Shown here: positions 52,278 to 64,000 of the stretch, piece after piece
How the letters are laid out: each line of letters opens with the position of its first letter
How positions within the stretch are numbered: position 1 is the stretch's first letter
Assembly: GCA_026770575.1 (NCBI GenBank)
Contig: MU657183.1
Span: forward strand, 31,285-95,284
Length of the DNA: 64,000 bases
Source of the DNA: Pelagophyceae sp. CCMP2097
Taxonomy: Eukaryota > Sar > Pelagophyceae
Direction: 5' to 3'
Translations under genes and position numbers: made by a program
The notes under the pieces: model-generated
Databases searched by the model: none
The model's input: only the letters and a program-made list of their open reading frames with translations
Told to the model about the DNA's origin: nothing

Positions 52278-54296
52278 GTCTCGACGACGCTCGGCCTGCG
52301 CTCGCTCTCGTCGCAGTCGCGCGAGGGGCTGATCCTGTTGCTCAGCTTCATCTACGCGTACCCGGAGGAGCTGAAATACCGCAAGCTCGATCTGTCGAAA
52401 GCACACATCAAGGCGCACGTCGACTCCCCGCCGGCGCTCCGCGTCCTCGCGGCGCTCGTCTTCGCGCGCGAGGCGGTGCAGGGCCACGAGTGACTCGTCT
52501 GCCGCGCGCACCCGCACTTTGCGACGGTCGCCGAGCTCCAGCGCGCCCTCAAGGCCCTGAGACCGGCGCACCTCGCGGCCAAGTACGCAGCGATGCTCGA
52601 CGCCGTCAAAACTCCTCGAGGGCCTCTGCCGACGACGACGACGAGCAGCTTTCTGCGTACGGGCACCACGCAGCCGTCGACGGGGCTTCGGGCGGTCGAG
52701 GCGGTCGCGCCGCGGCTCAACCGGCGCGTGACGCTGGCGCTGGCGGGCGACCTGAACCTCGAGGCGTTCATCCGGGACTGCAAGCGGAGCCGCATCCTCA
52801 AGGACCTGGCAAAGGAGGCGCTGCGACGGCAAGAAGAGGCGGACCCTGAGCGGTGGAAGTCGAACGCGCTGCTCAAGTTCGAGGACCTGGCGCTGGTGCG
52901 CGCGACGACGCTGCACGCGTGGGGGCTGCCGAACTGGCCGTTCTACCAGGAGGAGCTCGAGGCCTGGCGGCGCGTGAACCCGACGCTCGCGCCGCAGTCT
53001 AAGGAGCGCGAGGACCACATCGTCCGGCCGGTGACCGAGGTGCAGAAGAAGCGCGCGGCAATCCTGAAGAAGTGGGATCTCGTCGAGTGCTACAGCGGCC
53101 GGTACTACCAGAACTACTACTGCGACATTGGCACGCATGACTCGACGTGGACGCTGCCGCACCAAGAGCGCGTCGACCTGAACAAGGCGCTACAGCCGGA
53201 GCTGTACCGGCCGCTGCCCGAGACGCGGCGGCGCGTCGACCCGATCATGGCGGCCCGGCTGTGGTACGCGGGCGTGCTGCTGCCCAAGGAGAGCGACGCC
53301 TACGACCCCGACGCGGACTACTTCAAGGAGATGCTGCGGCCGTTCTGGAGCCTGTACTCGAGCGAGGCGTTCGTCGAGCCGCCTTTAAAGCCGCCGCTGT
53401 CGCTGCGCATGGACGAGGTCATGAAGCGGCGCATCGACGAGGGCACGCCGGGCGCGAAGCGGTGGCTCCAGCTGTACCGCGACATGCTCCGCACGCCACG
53501 CTATGATGCCTGGATGGACGCGCGCGTCGCCAAGGCCGTCGCCGAGCGCGCCATGGCCGCCGAGGCCGAGCGCCGCGCCGCGCCCACTAACGCCTTCGAC
53601 GATTCGGCGCACGAGGCGCCGAAATACGCGGAGCTGGAGGAGGAGCTGCTGGCATCGGCCGTCGAGGTCGGCAAGAAGAACCGCAACCGGTGGAGCGACG
53701 ACCGGATGCGGCGGCTCGAGTTTGAGCTCGTGAAGCGGTTTCGCAAGGCGCGGCCGGTCGAGGCGCAGCCCATTGATGTGCGGCCGCGCTGCGAGGTCTG
53801 CCACGACTCGTGCGAGCGGGCGCTGCTCTTCCGCTGCAAGGCGGTCAAGATGAAGGACCGGTCCTGCGACAAGTACTGTCACTCGTACTGCGCCGGCTTC
53901 CCCGGCGGTCTCCCGGCCGGCCGCGTCCTCTACTGCCGCGAGTGCAGCGCCGAGCGCGGCTCCAAGGTCCACTTCTCTGTGCTCCTCGGCCTGGAGCGCC
54001 GCACGAACCGGCTCGACGGCCACCGCGAGCACTTGCGCAAGCTCGGCTACGAGGGCCAGCTGGACGATGACCAGCTCGCACGGCGGATCGCGCTGCACGA
54101 GGGCTTCCACGAGCGGACGGCGGCATCGTCTGAGAACCCGTTCGCCGAGATCAGCCAGCGGCACTTCCTGCGCTCGCTCGAGGCCGAGCAGACGGTGGAC
54201 GGGCAGCGCGGCCGCATCATCGGCTGGCTCGGCAAGCGCGCCGTCGACCCCGACGGCGCCGACGGTTCTGACGAGGACGGGCAGCCGCGCCTCTCG
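52278..54296 (+). CDS. Family copy 3 core exon with PHD-like zinc cluster
   Basis: The exon is 2019 nt, exactly 673 codons, from acceptor ATAG to donor gtgcgttttct. It is the most intact core exon: a single TGA at 52491-52493, where copies 1 and 2 have Trp (HEWFVCRA), and then an open frame to the donor. Segments include LNRRVTLALAGDLNLEAFIR, KKWDLVECYSGRYYQNYYCD and MLRPFWSLYSSEAFVEPPLK. The PHD-like cluster at about 53789-53945 reads CEVCHDSC, FRC, SCDKYC, HSYC and YCREC. ALHEGFHERTAASSENPFAE follows. PHD fingers bind histone tails. The rest has no recognised fold. Translation could restart at Met 52593. Confidence 0.75.
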
Positions 54297-54439
54297 GTGC
54301 GTTTTCTTCTCTTGATCTTTTGTTGCGTGCGGCGTTTGTGGATCTCAAAGTCGCAGGCTGCGATGCGACACGCGGCCTGGCGCGAGGCGAACGTGGTGCG
54401 AACGATTTTGTTTCTACGTCTGAAGGATTCTCGTCGGTG

Positions 54440-57396
54440 AATCCTGTGTAGGGCCGAAGCCGCGCAAGAAGCAAACTGGGTCAACGAAAGTCGGGGCGGA
54501 TTGCAAGAGGCCCCAGGTCCCGATGCGTTCTCAGCCTGCGAATCAGCTTTTCTACAAGGACAAGTGGTCTATTCGCCGGGCCAAGGTAACTTTTGAACGC
54601 AGCGTCGTCGATGGCAGGCAGGCAGCTCTCATCGTCGAGCAACGCTTCCGTAGCTCATGATCAAGCTGCAGCAGCTCAAGCCAAAGCTCGAGCGGGTCTG
54701 CGCGAGCAAGCAGAGCAAGCGAGAGCTGCGGCGGCGCCTCAAGGCGATCAAGGTCTCCCAGGCCGAGTTCGGCAAGCACCTGCGCGCCAAGTGGCCGCGG
54801 ATGCTCGCAAAACGCACGTCCACCAGCGTCCTTGCGCGCATCGAGTGGAGAGATCGAGTGGAGAGATCGAGTGGAGAGAAAATTGAGACGTCTGTCATCC
54901 CTTTAACATGTATCTTATTTTCCCTATAGGCGCGACGAGCGCGGCGACGGAGGACCTCGTGAGCCAGTTCGAGCGGCTCGAGGCAGCGGACGCGGTCAAC
55001 TTCCGCGAGGGCCTGCCCGTCGCGACGCGCTTCACGCGCCGGCGGAGCTTCTGGCCGGAGATCCCGACATTCGCCCCGCTTCGGTTCGGTTCCAAAGCAT
55101 TCATGTTTCGAACACGCCCTTGATTGCTCCTCCCTCTTGATGCAACCATGTGCGACGCTAGGTTCGAGCCGCTGGTCCCTATCCCGTCGCGCATTCCTGC
55201 GTGCACGGAGCCGCCCGCGTGCCCCTCGGACGACTTCTCTTCACGCCCGACTGTGTCTGGGCGCACGCCGCGCTGTATGCCTCGCCAGAGTCTTCCCCGA
55301 TCATCTTCTCAGTCGTTTCTTTTGTTGAGGAGTCGTCTTTTCCAAACGTTGTCCGAGGGCCGCGGCGAAGACGAGAAAGAAATAGGCGCCGGCTCCCTGC
55401 CTTGCTCAAGGCAATGAAGAAGTTCCCGATCATCGCGCACACGCTCGGCGGCCTGTCCATCAACGACCTGGAGAAGTTCGCCAGCGCCGCACGTCCGAAG
55501 ACGGCGTCGTCGATTCAATCTTTGCCCAAACTTTTTGAACGCCGAGAAGGGACGCACGCCGAGAGAGGATGTTTTCTCTTCGAAGGAACGCGGTCGTTTG
55601 GGAGGAGTTGGCATTCGCATATGCGACGTTGGATGCTGGTTCGACCCTACGTCGCATCCTAGGCTTCTGCTACGGCCTCTTCAAGCACCTGCGCCACGCC
55701 AAGTCGTGCGTGGCGTTGCCGTACCCCGCCGCGCTGCAGAAAGAGTTCTACTGCTTCTACGGCTTCTACGGCCTCGAGGTGACGGCGAAATTCACATATT
55801 GCTATACCACCGGCAAGAAGGACAAAAACCAGTTTTCCTACACGATCCACGCCAAGGACGGCCAACTCTCCAAGAAGCGCACCGCGCCTGCCGATCCGCG
55901 CTGGGTTGGCCGCAATGAGATGAAGGGAACCGGCAACTCGCTCGGCCCGGACGCGCTGGCGACGGCGCTGCACCGCGAGGAGCGGGAGCGGCTGCACGCC
56001 GAGCACCGCGTCGCGAAGGGCCTCGAGCCGAACTACGTCTACAACTTCCCGCGCGACCCGCTCGAGTGCCTCTACTCGCTCGAGCATGCGTTCGCCGAGG
56101 CGACGGACATGGTGCGTTCGAACCCGGCCTGTCGTTTCCGTCTTCTTCGACGTCGTGTGCATCTATGATCATCTGCGATTCTTGTGCTGTGCGCAGAAAC
56201 GCTTCTTCGGCGTCCGACACCGCGAAGGTGGGTGGTACGAGGCACTACTGTCCATCCCGGGCGCGGGCAGGACCGGCAGCACACATAACGGCCTGTTCAA
56301 CCTCGGCCAGTGCGAAACGAAAGTCGAGGCACGCGCGCGGCGTCCCGGAAGCTCTTCCTTTTGTCGTCGTGTCGATTCATGATGTTCGAGAGCCCATCTT
56401 TCAAGCACGTCTTACAACGTTCACTCGACGCTCGATCCTCGCCGACGCAGGCCGCCACGATGTACAACTGCGCGACGATGCTCGTCGGCAAGGCCACGAA
56501 GACGAAGCGCTTCTTCAACATCTGCCCGTCGCTTGCCGCATTCAAGGCCACCGTTATTCGAACGACACTCGGACGCCTGATTCTCCTTGTATAGCGCGGT
56601 CACGATCAAAGCCGTCGACTCCTTTGACAAGATGAACCAGAAGCGCGCCGCGGCCAAGAAGCCCCTGCCGGCGCTCTACGTCTCTGGTCCGCATCAGGCG
56701 TCCCACAAAACGTTGGACAGTCAAAGTTTTCGATTCGTTTGAGCCCAGCCTCGATAGGCGTCGAGATGCTCCGTGCCCGGCAGCGTCATCAAACGAGTCT
56801 CTTCGAGGCTCGACACGTCACGTGGACTCGGAAAAGTCAACAGCTCCTGACGACGTGCCTTCCGTTCCTAGGCAAGACGCTCAAGGACACGCTGCCCGAG
56901 AAGCGCTTCGACGACGAGTTCTTCGTCGCCATCGACTGGCTGCGCAAGCAGAGCGGCCGGAAGAAGCGGTGGACGCGCTGCAATGTGCACACGAAGATGG
57001 AGACATTGTCTCCGAGAGGTCGGCGCCGCTCCCCGAGTCCGCGGCCAGCGGCGACGAGCTGGTGCCGGACCCGATGCTGCTCGGCGAGCTCCGCACGATC
57101 CGGCGCTGGAACCGCTGGCTCGCCGCGCGCGGGCACGCCGCAGCGTCGACCGTCTTTTGCAGGAATCTTTCCAAGAGGGGCTTGTCGGGCCGAGCTGAGA
57201 TCATCGTCTCTTGAACAGCGCCCGCCTTGAGTCCATCCAATAGGCTCGTCGAGCCGGACGCGGCCGCGCGAGACGACGCACATTCAATTGCGGTGTCTTT
57301 ACGTGTACCCTGTGCAACGCGTCAAATCGTCTAAGTGTCTAAGTGTCTAACGATGCGTAGGGCCAGTGGATCTGGTGGTACCGCACCCACGCCTGA
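54440..57396 (+). pseudogene. Family copy 3 C-terminal exons with AP2-like domain, partly degenerate
   Basis: Exons follow in the same order as copy 2: FYKDKWSIRRAK before gtaact; KRELRRRLKAIKV and GKHLRAKWPRM (54.66-54.82 kb); EDLVSQFERLEAADAVNFRE; KFPIIAHTLGGLSINDLEKF; and RRILGFCYGLFKHLRHAK with GTGNSLGPDALATALHREER. The AP2-like halves FFGVRHREGGWYEALLSI (about 56199-56322) and MYNCATMLVGKATKTKRFFN (about 56460-56520) come next. Near 56.98 kb the frame shifts after RKKRWTRC relative to copies 1 and 2. The last exon 57361-57396 reads GQWIWWYRTHA and TGA. A 13-bp triplicate (tcgagtggagaga) occurs at 54841-54879. Confidence 0.65.
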
Positions 57397-57992
57397 AGAT
57401 GGAGGAGACCAAATCCCGACGAAGCACATTCCGACCACCCGGTCATTCGAGATCCATCTCGAGTTGTGACACCAGAGCAAAATCCGGGAACCATGGTCGA
57501 CTGTGCCGGCTCCGACGACGAAATTCCCCCCCCTTCCATCGCGGCCGACACCCGCCCGCCCTCCAAGGCACGAGCCCACCGACTGCCTCCTGAACAACCG
57601 CCGCCAGGAGAACGAACCCATTCGACGACGTCTTTGAGAAACCCCACGCATCGACCACGAGACCCCTTGCGACTCCCCGCTTTGAGCTTTTCCATTGGCG
57701 CTGTAAGCCATGTCCCACGGCGGTGTCCGCGCGATAGCCTTTCTCTGGATGGGTCTTCGACTGCGGGGAGCGCGCCTCTAGCGTCGAGGCGATGTCGCGC
57801 GCCTTTGCGACCCAGAGCCTTTTCCGCGGCGCTGGGCAGCGATGGCCGCGGCACAAAGGGGGGGCAGCAATGCCGAGGGTCGGACAGCTCGTCGGCTCCG
57901 AGTCGGTATTTTGAGGCGGTGTGCAATCTGCACCATCGTTTGAGACGCGTATTCCGATGCTTGTCGATTACGCCTTTTCGAGTTTTCGGGAT
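57397..57992. other. 3' flank of copy 3
   Basis: It matches the 3' flanks of copies 1 and 2 to about 57.6 kb. Beyond that no gene is recognised before the MSH2 stop. Confidence 0.5.
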
Positions 57993-60900
57993 TCAGCCGA
58001 CTTCGAGCGCTTTTGCTTTCGCGACGGCGGCATCGACGGCCGACTGCGGGAAGCCGCACATCTGGGCGACGTGGATGCCGTACGACTGGGTACACCTATT
58101 CCATGGTATGATACGGCATCGCACGGCACTCGCGCCTGCGCCGGTCGCGCGCGGCGGCTTCCGATTCAACGTCTCCCCGGCGTGCCCTCTAATGCTCGCG
58201 ACTCGGCGTGCGCCGTCTCTGTGGCGTGTAATGTCGCCAATCACCGGCGCGGGCATGCACGGCCCCGGTGCCACGGCGTGCAGCATGGTGATCTCGCCGC
58301 CTGCGCAGAGCGCCGAGACGTGCAGATTGGCCACGCCGCTGGCAGAAGCCGTCGATGCGGCGGTGGCCGTCGACGACTCCGTCTGCGCCGCCGGCAACGC
58401 CGACCCGCGCGCGCCCTCGAGCGCGGTGAGCTCGTGGAAGTGCGTCGCGAAGACCCTAGCGCGGTGAAGCGTCAAAGGCCTCTGGCGTCTGCGGGGAAAG
58501 GACGGTCTGCCGTCTGCTGACGGCCGCGATGCCAAATCTCGGGCGTCTTCCTCAAAGCGCCGTGTCGCGATTCCTCGGTCGGGCCTGCGCCTTTGCGGTC
58601 CCGGCGCTGATGGACGCGGCCTTTGCGCGTGAGGCAGCGCACTTGCTGGACGAGGTGTTCGGCGATGGCCCACGCGAGACCTAGCGAGCGGTTCAACGGG
58701 CCACAAGCGGTCAACAACGGCCCAGGAGCGGTCGAATGGTCCAAAGGCCTTTCGCGGCCCCGGCGCAAGGTGCCCAAGATGCCGCTGTCGCGCCTCTGGG
58801 GCCCTCTGTCTCGGCCCTTCTCGCCGGCGCCGGTTTCGCACCAAAGCCGTCAAAGGTCGACGTCCCGCGGCCGAGCTCGTCGATGATGACGAGCGAGTCT
58901 TGCGTGGCGAGGGAGAGGATGGCGGAAGCTTCGAGCATCTCAGCCATAAACCTACGGGGTTGGTCCTTTGGCCCAGGGGTTGGCCGCGAGCCCCTCGAGT
59001 TTTCGAGCATATACGGCCGCGCGGCGGAGCCCCCGACGATCGCCGCGCTCTGCCTCCAAGCCGGTACACCGAAAAGCCGAGCAATTTTGCCGAGCACCAT
59101 CTTGCCAATGCCTTGCCTTCCAACTTCTTTCCAAGCACTTTTTGAATTGACTGACTAGGAATTCCGATTCAACCCAAACCCAAACTTTTTTCCTCGCACT
59201 TTCCTCGCCGACGCCGCTCCAAACGTCGACACGCCGCGCTGCAGCGAGTCGCCCGCGCCGACGCGCGCCAGCACGGCGTCGACGACGCAGAGCGAGGCCG
59301 AGGCGGCCGGGACCTGGGGGAACATCGACTTCGACGGGGGGAAATTCGAGTTGAGTCAAAGGCCCGTGCGACGATGCGGCGGTCCACCGCTTCTCGGGAT
59401 CAGCATCACCCGTTGCCGCGCGCGACGGCCACGAGGACCCCTGCAGCGCCGCGCCGCTTCCTGTCTGTGACGCTTCGGGTTTTCCAGAAAAGACGCGGAC
59501 TTGAACAAAGGATCCCACCTGCGCCATCACCACCAGGCACCTACAACCCGCCGCGTGAGGGCGAGCGTCTGCCGGGAGGGCCTTTGGAGGCTCTGCCGGG
59601 ACTTCGTGCCCTCGCTTCGGGCCCGTGACTCTGGAGACGCCGTGATAAACCCGAGGCCTCGTATGTACGTTGATTTCCCTCCCATATTGGGCCCCGTCAA
59701 GACGACGAGGCGCGAGGCTTCTTTGTCGACGACGTAGTCGTTGGCGATGAACGCGACGCCGTCCTGCAGCTCCACGCACGGGTGCCGCGCCTATCGCGCC
59801 GTGGCAATCCAGCAACGTCGACATGGCACCGTCGACGTGGCACCCAGACCTTTGCGCCCCAACCCGGGCGGCCCCGGCGCGCTCCGAACCCGCCCCCGAA
59901 AGCCGAACCGACGCACCTGCCGGACTCGGATGCTGCCACCGGCCGGCGTGAGCTTTGGCCGCACGTACGCGCCGCCCGGCGACTGCGCGGCGGCGTGCGC
60001 AAACGAGAGCAGGACGTCCACCTCGGCGATGACCTTTGCGACGGCCTCGAGGACGGGCGCGTACGTCGCCGCGATGTCCACCTAAAGGTCCGTTGAAAGG
60101 CGCTCCGTTGTTTTTGCCGTGTCTGTGGATTCCAACAGGATTCCAAAACTCGGGTGCTGGATTCCAAGACTCGGGTGCTTCCGAAGCTTCGGTGCTGCCC
60201 CGCGCGGCAACGTCGTTGCGGGGGACCGCCCCCGTCGGACATTTTAGGTGTTTGACTCGGAATACGCGTCCGTCGTAGGGTCTGTCAGAGGTACTGTCGA
60301 GGACTGAAGAGGGTCCCTCTCGTAGGGGACGGTAGAGGGGCCACATCGCATCGTCCAAGGACCGTCTATGGACAGTTGAGGGGCTGACGAGGGGCCGAAG
60401 AGGCCCGTCAAGGCCCCCGTCGGACTCTGGGGAACGCCTGGGACCGTCCGGGTCCGTCCCGGGTCTGTCAAGGGCAAGAGAGGACCGTCTCTGTGGGACT
60501 GTCCGTAGAGGCGTCGTATGGGGCCGTCTCGGGGGCCGCGACGGACCGCTTCGGGCCCGCTGATGCGGCGTTTTGGGTTTTCCGCCGCCCGCGATGCGCA
60601 ACTCTGGTCTCGCGCTTCCGGCGGTTCCAACCGCCCTCGCGTCGCAAGAGGCCCCTGCTCTTTGGCGTTTGCTTCGTTCCCGGCGCGGGAATCGCACGAG
60701 TTCCTTTGTGAGGTGCTGTTGCGCCTGGCGGTAGTCGGCCTTTGCCTCTCCAAAGGCCTCGGCCGCCTTTTCGAGCTTTGGCGTGGTGAAGTAGACTCCG
60801 TTTTTCAAGTAGGAGAGGACTTCGAGGTCCGCCTCAATCGCCAAGAGCGCCTTTTCGTCGTACGTCTTGGGCGACCGGAAGACCTAGGGCTTGCGTCCGC

Positions 60901-62980
60901 TTTGGGTTTCCACACGTGTGCACAGACGCCGTGCTTCCGACGAATCCGCGCGCGGCGTCCTTCTCCAGCTTGAGGGGCCATTTCCCGCGCTCGTCGCCGA
61001 GGCGCAGGCCCAAAGCCTTTGCGAATTTGGTCGCGACGGCGGAATGCACCGAGTCGATGCGCGCGCGCGACTCGGACACGTCCACCTTGAGCTGGCCCTA
61101 TTCAAGTCTCAACGCGCTTCAAAAGCGCATTCGGCCGCCCAAAGGGCCTCTGGCCAACGCGCTCTCATACAGTGCGCCGCCGGAGCAGCGCTTGCGTTTT
61201 ACCACCCGTTCACGAGTGCAAAAGACGCCGTTCGCAGACGAGCGCCGCGTCCACCGCCGCCTTGAGATACACTTCCGGCAAAAGGTCCAGATCCAGCGTC
61301 GCCGATGCCATGTCGGAAAACGTGGCGAGGTGGGCGTTGGACCGTTCCAGAGCCGCAAAGTGCTCCTCCCGGAACACCACCGCGCCGGCGTCCGACCGCT
61401 TTGCGATGAATCGTTTCGCGGCTTCCAGCGCGTCTGGCAAGACGGACGACGTGAAGCAGTGCAGCTTGTGCAGGTCCAAGAGCGTGGCGGATCCCGTCCG
61501 GAGCTTTTCGCAGAGTCTGGAGATGTCGGGGACCTTTTTCCGAAAGCAGGCCCGGAGTTCATCGCGAGACGACGGTTCGTCGACAAAGAGCTGGACGACG
61601 TCGTGGCGCTTCCCGATCTCGGCAAGGTCGACGAGAGGTTGGCGCAGCCACCTTTCGAGTAATCTTGAACCGACGCTCGTCTCGCAATGATTCAAAACGT
61701 CGAAGATCGACGACGCAGTCCTCGAACAACTATTCGTGCCGCGCGTCTCCTCCGAAGAACAAGGCAGCAAGTTCACCGCTGCCGCGGCCGCCGAGTCGAG
61801 GCGCATAAACTGCTGCAAACTGCCTGGCCGCACGACCCACGGCACGTCTTCCGCCGCAGCCGCCACAAAGCCGCCCGCGCCGCCTTGGCCGCCTTGAACG
61901 GGGCTCCGCGGGCGCTTCTCGCCGGCGTGGTGTTCTTCTTCGGTGTCCATCTTTTCCAAGAGGCAAGCGAGCGCGTTTACGGCGAGCGCCCCTTCCGACG
62001 CCTCCAAGAGCGGCAGCACGGCCGCCGCGTCTGCGCCGGCGAGTCTAGAGAGCTTTACCAGGACGCGTTCCAAGACCTTGGCTTTTGCTTTAGGCCAGCC
62101 GTTTCCGCAAAGGTCGACGCGTTCCAACTCGATGCCGTGCCCAGACACGACCCCGTCCAGCGCCGAGACCTTGGGCGCGGCCTTTGCGTCGGCCTTTGCG
62201 TCGGCCTTTGCGTCGGCACAGAGGAGGACCTTTGCCGGCTTGGACCGGAGGAGCAGCGCGTCGACCTACCGATCACTTCAAAGCGATGCAAGAAGATTCA
62301 AGGGCTCTGTCCTGAAAGGCAATCGTCACACAGACGCTCCCGGCGCGCCAGGGCAACGTCGGCCCCTCTGCCTCGCGCGCGCATCGCGGCGATGCCCGGG
62401 CGTCGCGCGCGCCCAAAGGCGGCGGCGACGCCCGTCACTGCTCGTGCGTCTCGGTGCGGCGTGCGTCTCCAGGTGGCGCGAGTCTCGGGGTGGGCGTGCG
62501 GGTGTCATCTCGGGCCGATGAGGAGTATCGGCTCGATGCCCGTTCTCGATTGGTTCTCGATGCTCATCAGACTCGATGGCTCACCGACGAGAAGAACTCA
62601 TTGTCGGTGAACGAGTAGACCTCCACGCTCTTCTCGCCCCCCAGCGCCGCGCCGACGCGCCACGTCCCGTCGGCGCCCGCGGCGATGCACAGCGCCAGCG
62701 CCATAAGCGCGGGAAAGGCGCGCGCGGCGCTTCGACGGGCGGCGCGGAGAGCTCGGCCGCTCGAATTTGAAAAGTCGAACTGCCGTGGATTTGACTTGGC
62801 CCACATCCGAGACGGCAACGTAAGCCGCCGCTGGCGGCTCCAAGCCCAGCAGCAGCACCACCGCCTCGCCGTCCAGGCTCTTCCGCCGGCCGAAGGCGTC
62901 CATGCCCTGGCCCGCAGCCTGGAGGCGGTAGCTGGAGGCGGTTTGGTGCCAGCACCTGCTTTGTAAACACACGACTTGTG
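57993..62980 (-). CDS. MSH2: DNA mismatch repair protein MSH2
   Basis: Many short minus-strand exons join to MSH2. Near 62.6 kb: [19 protein letters not shown] and TDNEFF. The exon ending at 62265 gives [48 protein letters not shown] and [11 protein letters not shown]. 61097 begins [17 protein letters not shown]; 60883 begins [20 protein letters not shown]; 60081 gives [11 protein letters not shown] and AYVRPKL. About 59790 gives [20 protein letters not shown] and Walker [29 protein letters not shown] joins [12 protein letters not shown], then Walker [40 protein letters not shown] and [17 protein letters not shown] lies at 57993-57995. MSH2 pairs with MSH6 or MSH3 to bind mismatches in the nucleus. 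The N-terminal MutS-I part was not resolved, so the upper limit is approximate. An ADAK repeat sits in the connector. Confidence 0.95.
60270..60560 (-). repeat. GGTCC/GGACC minisatellite in an MSH2 intron
   Basis: Imperfect units around ggaccgtc and gggtccgtc lie between the exons at 60081 and 60698. On the MSH2 sense strand the core reads GACGGTCC, as in the other intronic arrays. Confidence 0.75.
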
Positions 62981-63137
62981 TCCGTTTTGGTATAGATTTG
63001 ATAGCACCCCTCCCCTTTCCCGGGACGCCGTAACGTGGCGCGCGGCGCGGATCACGCTCAGGAGGCCGAGGTGCGGCGGCTGACGTATGCAGGAATCGCC
63101 GAAAAGCCGTCGCTAAATCGATGGATATCCGAATTTT

Positions 63138-64000
63138 TTGCCGCTTGTGTTCCAGCTAGCGCGCGCCGAGTGCTCGAACTTGTCTGACGCCCGCGCACTT
63201 CGGGCCATGTCGTCGAGATCGCAGAGGTCGCTGCAGAGGCTCGTGGGGCGAACGGAGCAGAACTGGCTTGACGCCCGAAATGAAAGGGACAACCAGCAAG
63301 GCGGCGGCGCCATTCCCAATGCGTGCTGTGCCGCGAAGAATCAAGAGCTTTGGATTCGGCTCGAGGACGAGCGACCGCCGGCAGAAGCGGTAAGCGGGCG
63401 ACGAGACGCAAGTCGTTTGCGTGCTGACTTTTTGTCGCATTTTGACGAGTTTGACGGGTTTGATTAGGTCACGGGCAACTCGCTCGGCGCCGCTCCCACG
63501 GAGACGTCGACGGACTCGCCCACCGACGCCGAGGACGGCGTTGACGCCGTACGCGAGCGCGTGCTGAAGAGCGACTGGCGCAAGAAGGTGGCGTCTTGTA
63601 AAACAAATTCTGCCGTTGTGAAGGCGCTCGCGGCCATCACGCCCGAGCTGGACGTTGAGACTGCTAAGACGCGCACGCGCGACCTGCTAACGGCGATGCT
63701 GCTGCACGCGGGCGTGAACACGTGCGACTCGGTAGTGCTCATGGCCGACGGGTGGTTTAACAGTGATGGGCTGCTGGATGCGCTTCTGAACAACATGGGC
63801 GGCCTACGCTTCGGCGTGCTCGTGGCCAGCGACAAGAAGCGGGGAGGCGGAGACATCAACGACATTACGCGCGGCCTTTCCTCTACGACGAGCACCATCG
63901 CGATTACCACGGCCGTGAACGTCGCGGCCGCGGCTTTGAACACGCGCTTATTGGTTCTTGAGGAGGCGTTAACGTCGCGCGAGTACCCGGAAGACGACAA
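63138..64000 (+). CDS. Unrecognised gene, 5' part only (runs off the right edge)
   Basis: A first exon, starting at 63138 or 63207, reads MSSRSQRSLQRLVGRTEQNW, then LDARNERDNQQGGG and ELWIRLEDERPPAEA before gtaagc at 63390. After a TTAG acceptor a second exon, from about 63469, gives VTGNSLGAAPTETSTDSPTD, DSVVLMADGWFNSDGLLDAL and GLRFGVLVASDKKRGGGDIN. It stays open to the last base. Third codon positions are less GC-rich than in neighbouring genes (for example ttattggttcttgag). No family recognised. It is transcribed away from MSH2. Confidence 0.6.

Noticed and set aside
9528..54296. General reassignment of UGA to Trp in this genome
   Set aside because: ATG101, the PAS kinase and MSH2 end at TGA at expected family lengths and use TGG for Trp, so UGA appears to be a normal stop. 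The TGA excess is kept only as a family-specific observation.
54440..54830. HMG-box in the family C-terminal part
   Set aside because: Spacing of aromatic and basic residues around FCADKW and GKHLRAKW is suggestive, but the segment between is too long and the core residues are missing.
58952..60844. 630-residue minus-strand open frame
   Set aside because: It crosses several MSH2 introns. Only short pieces match MSH2, and the true exons are in different frames.

Overview
This window looks like nuclear DNA of a GC-rich, intron-dense microbial eukaryote. The genes are split into many exons. Introns mostly begin GTGCG or GTGAG and end in CTAG or TTAG, and several reading frames are restored exactly when those introns are removed. 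RING, MYND and Sel1 modules together with introner-like introns suggest a stramenopile alga of the pelagophyte (Aureococcus-like) type. That placement is inference. No plastid, mitochondrial, bacterial or CRISPR features were seen.

Single-copy genes recognised by joining exons are: an ARC1/AIMP1-like tRNA-binding cofactor (1.0-2.7 kb, minus); a splicing factor SPF45/RBM17 homologue (2.8-4.9 kb, plus); a CFAP70/TTC18-like TPR protein (13.4-17.9 kb, plus); autophagy factor ATG101 (18.6-20.7 kb, plus); a glycosyltransferase family 25 enzyme (31.5-33.1 kb, plus); a FAM151/menorin-family protein (35.3-36.4 kb, minus); a PAS-containing Ser/Thr kinase (49.0-51.4 kb, plus); MSH2 (58.0-63 kb, minus); and the 5' part of an unrecognised gene running off the right end.

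About half of the window is a duplicated gene family. Its full unit, read across copies, encodes an N-terminal GNAT acetyltransferase-like domain, a SET domain, a basic linker, a long exon with a PHD-like zinc cluster, and a C-terminal AP2-like domain. Copy 2 (21.6-30.6 kb, minus) carries every part. Copy 1 (5.8-12.3 kb, minus) starts inside the SET tail. Unit B (43.2-47.9 kb, plus) has GNAT and SET and stops inside the linker exon. Copy 3 (52.0-57.4 kb, plus) starts at that linker exon. A fifth fragment is cut by the left window edge. All copies carry stops or frameshifts, with a striking excess of TGA at conserved Trp codons.

The rest is repeats: a roughly 300-bp tandem satellite (37.3-40.2 kb); a lower-GC patch with two short inverted-repeat elements, a 23-bp hairpin and a tRNA-like pseudogene (41.0-42.0 kb); and GGTCC-rich minisatellites inside introns. 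The clearest novel signal is an intron of about 160 bp shared by two unrelated genes. In the kinase it is flanked by a 9-bp direct repeat whose first copy supplies the GT donor, the structure expected of a transposed introner.
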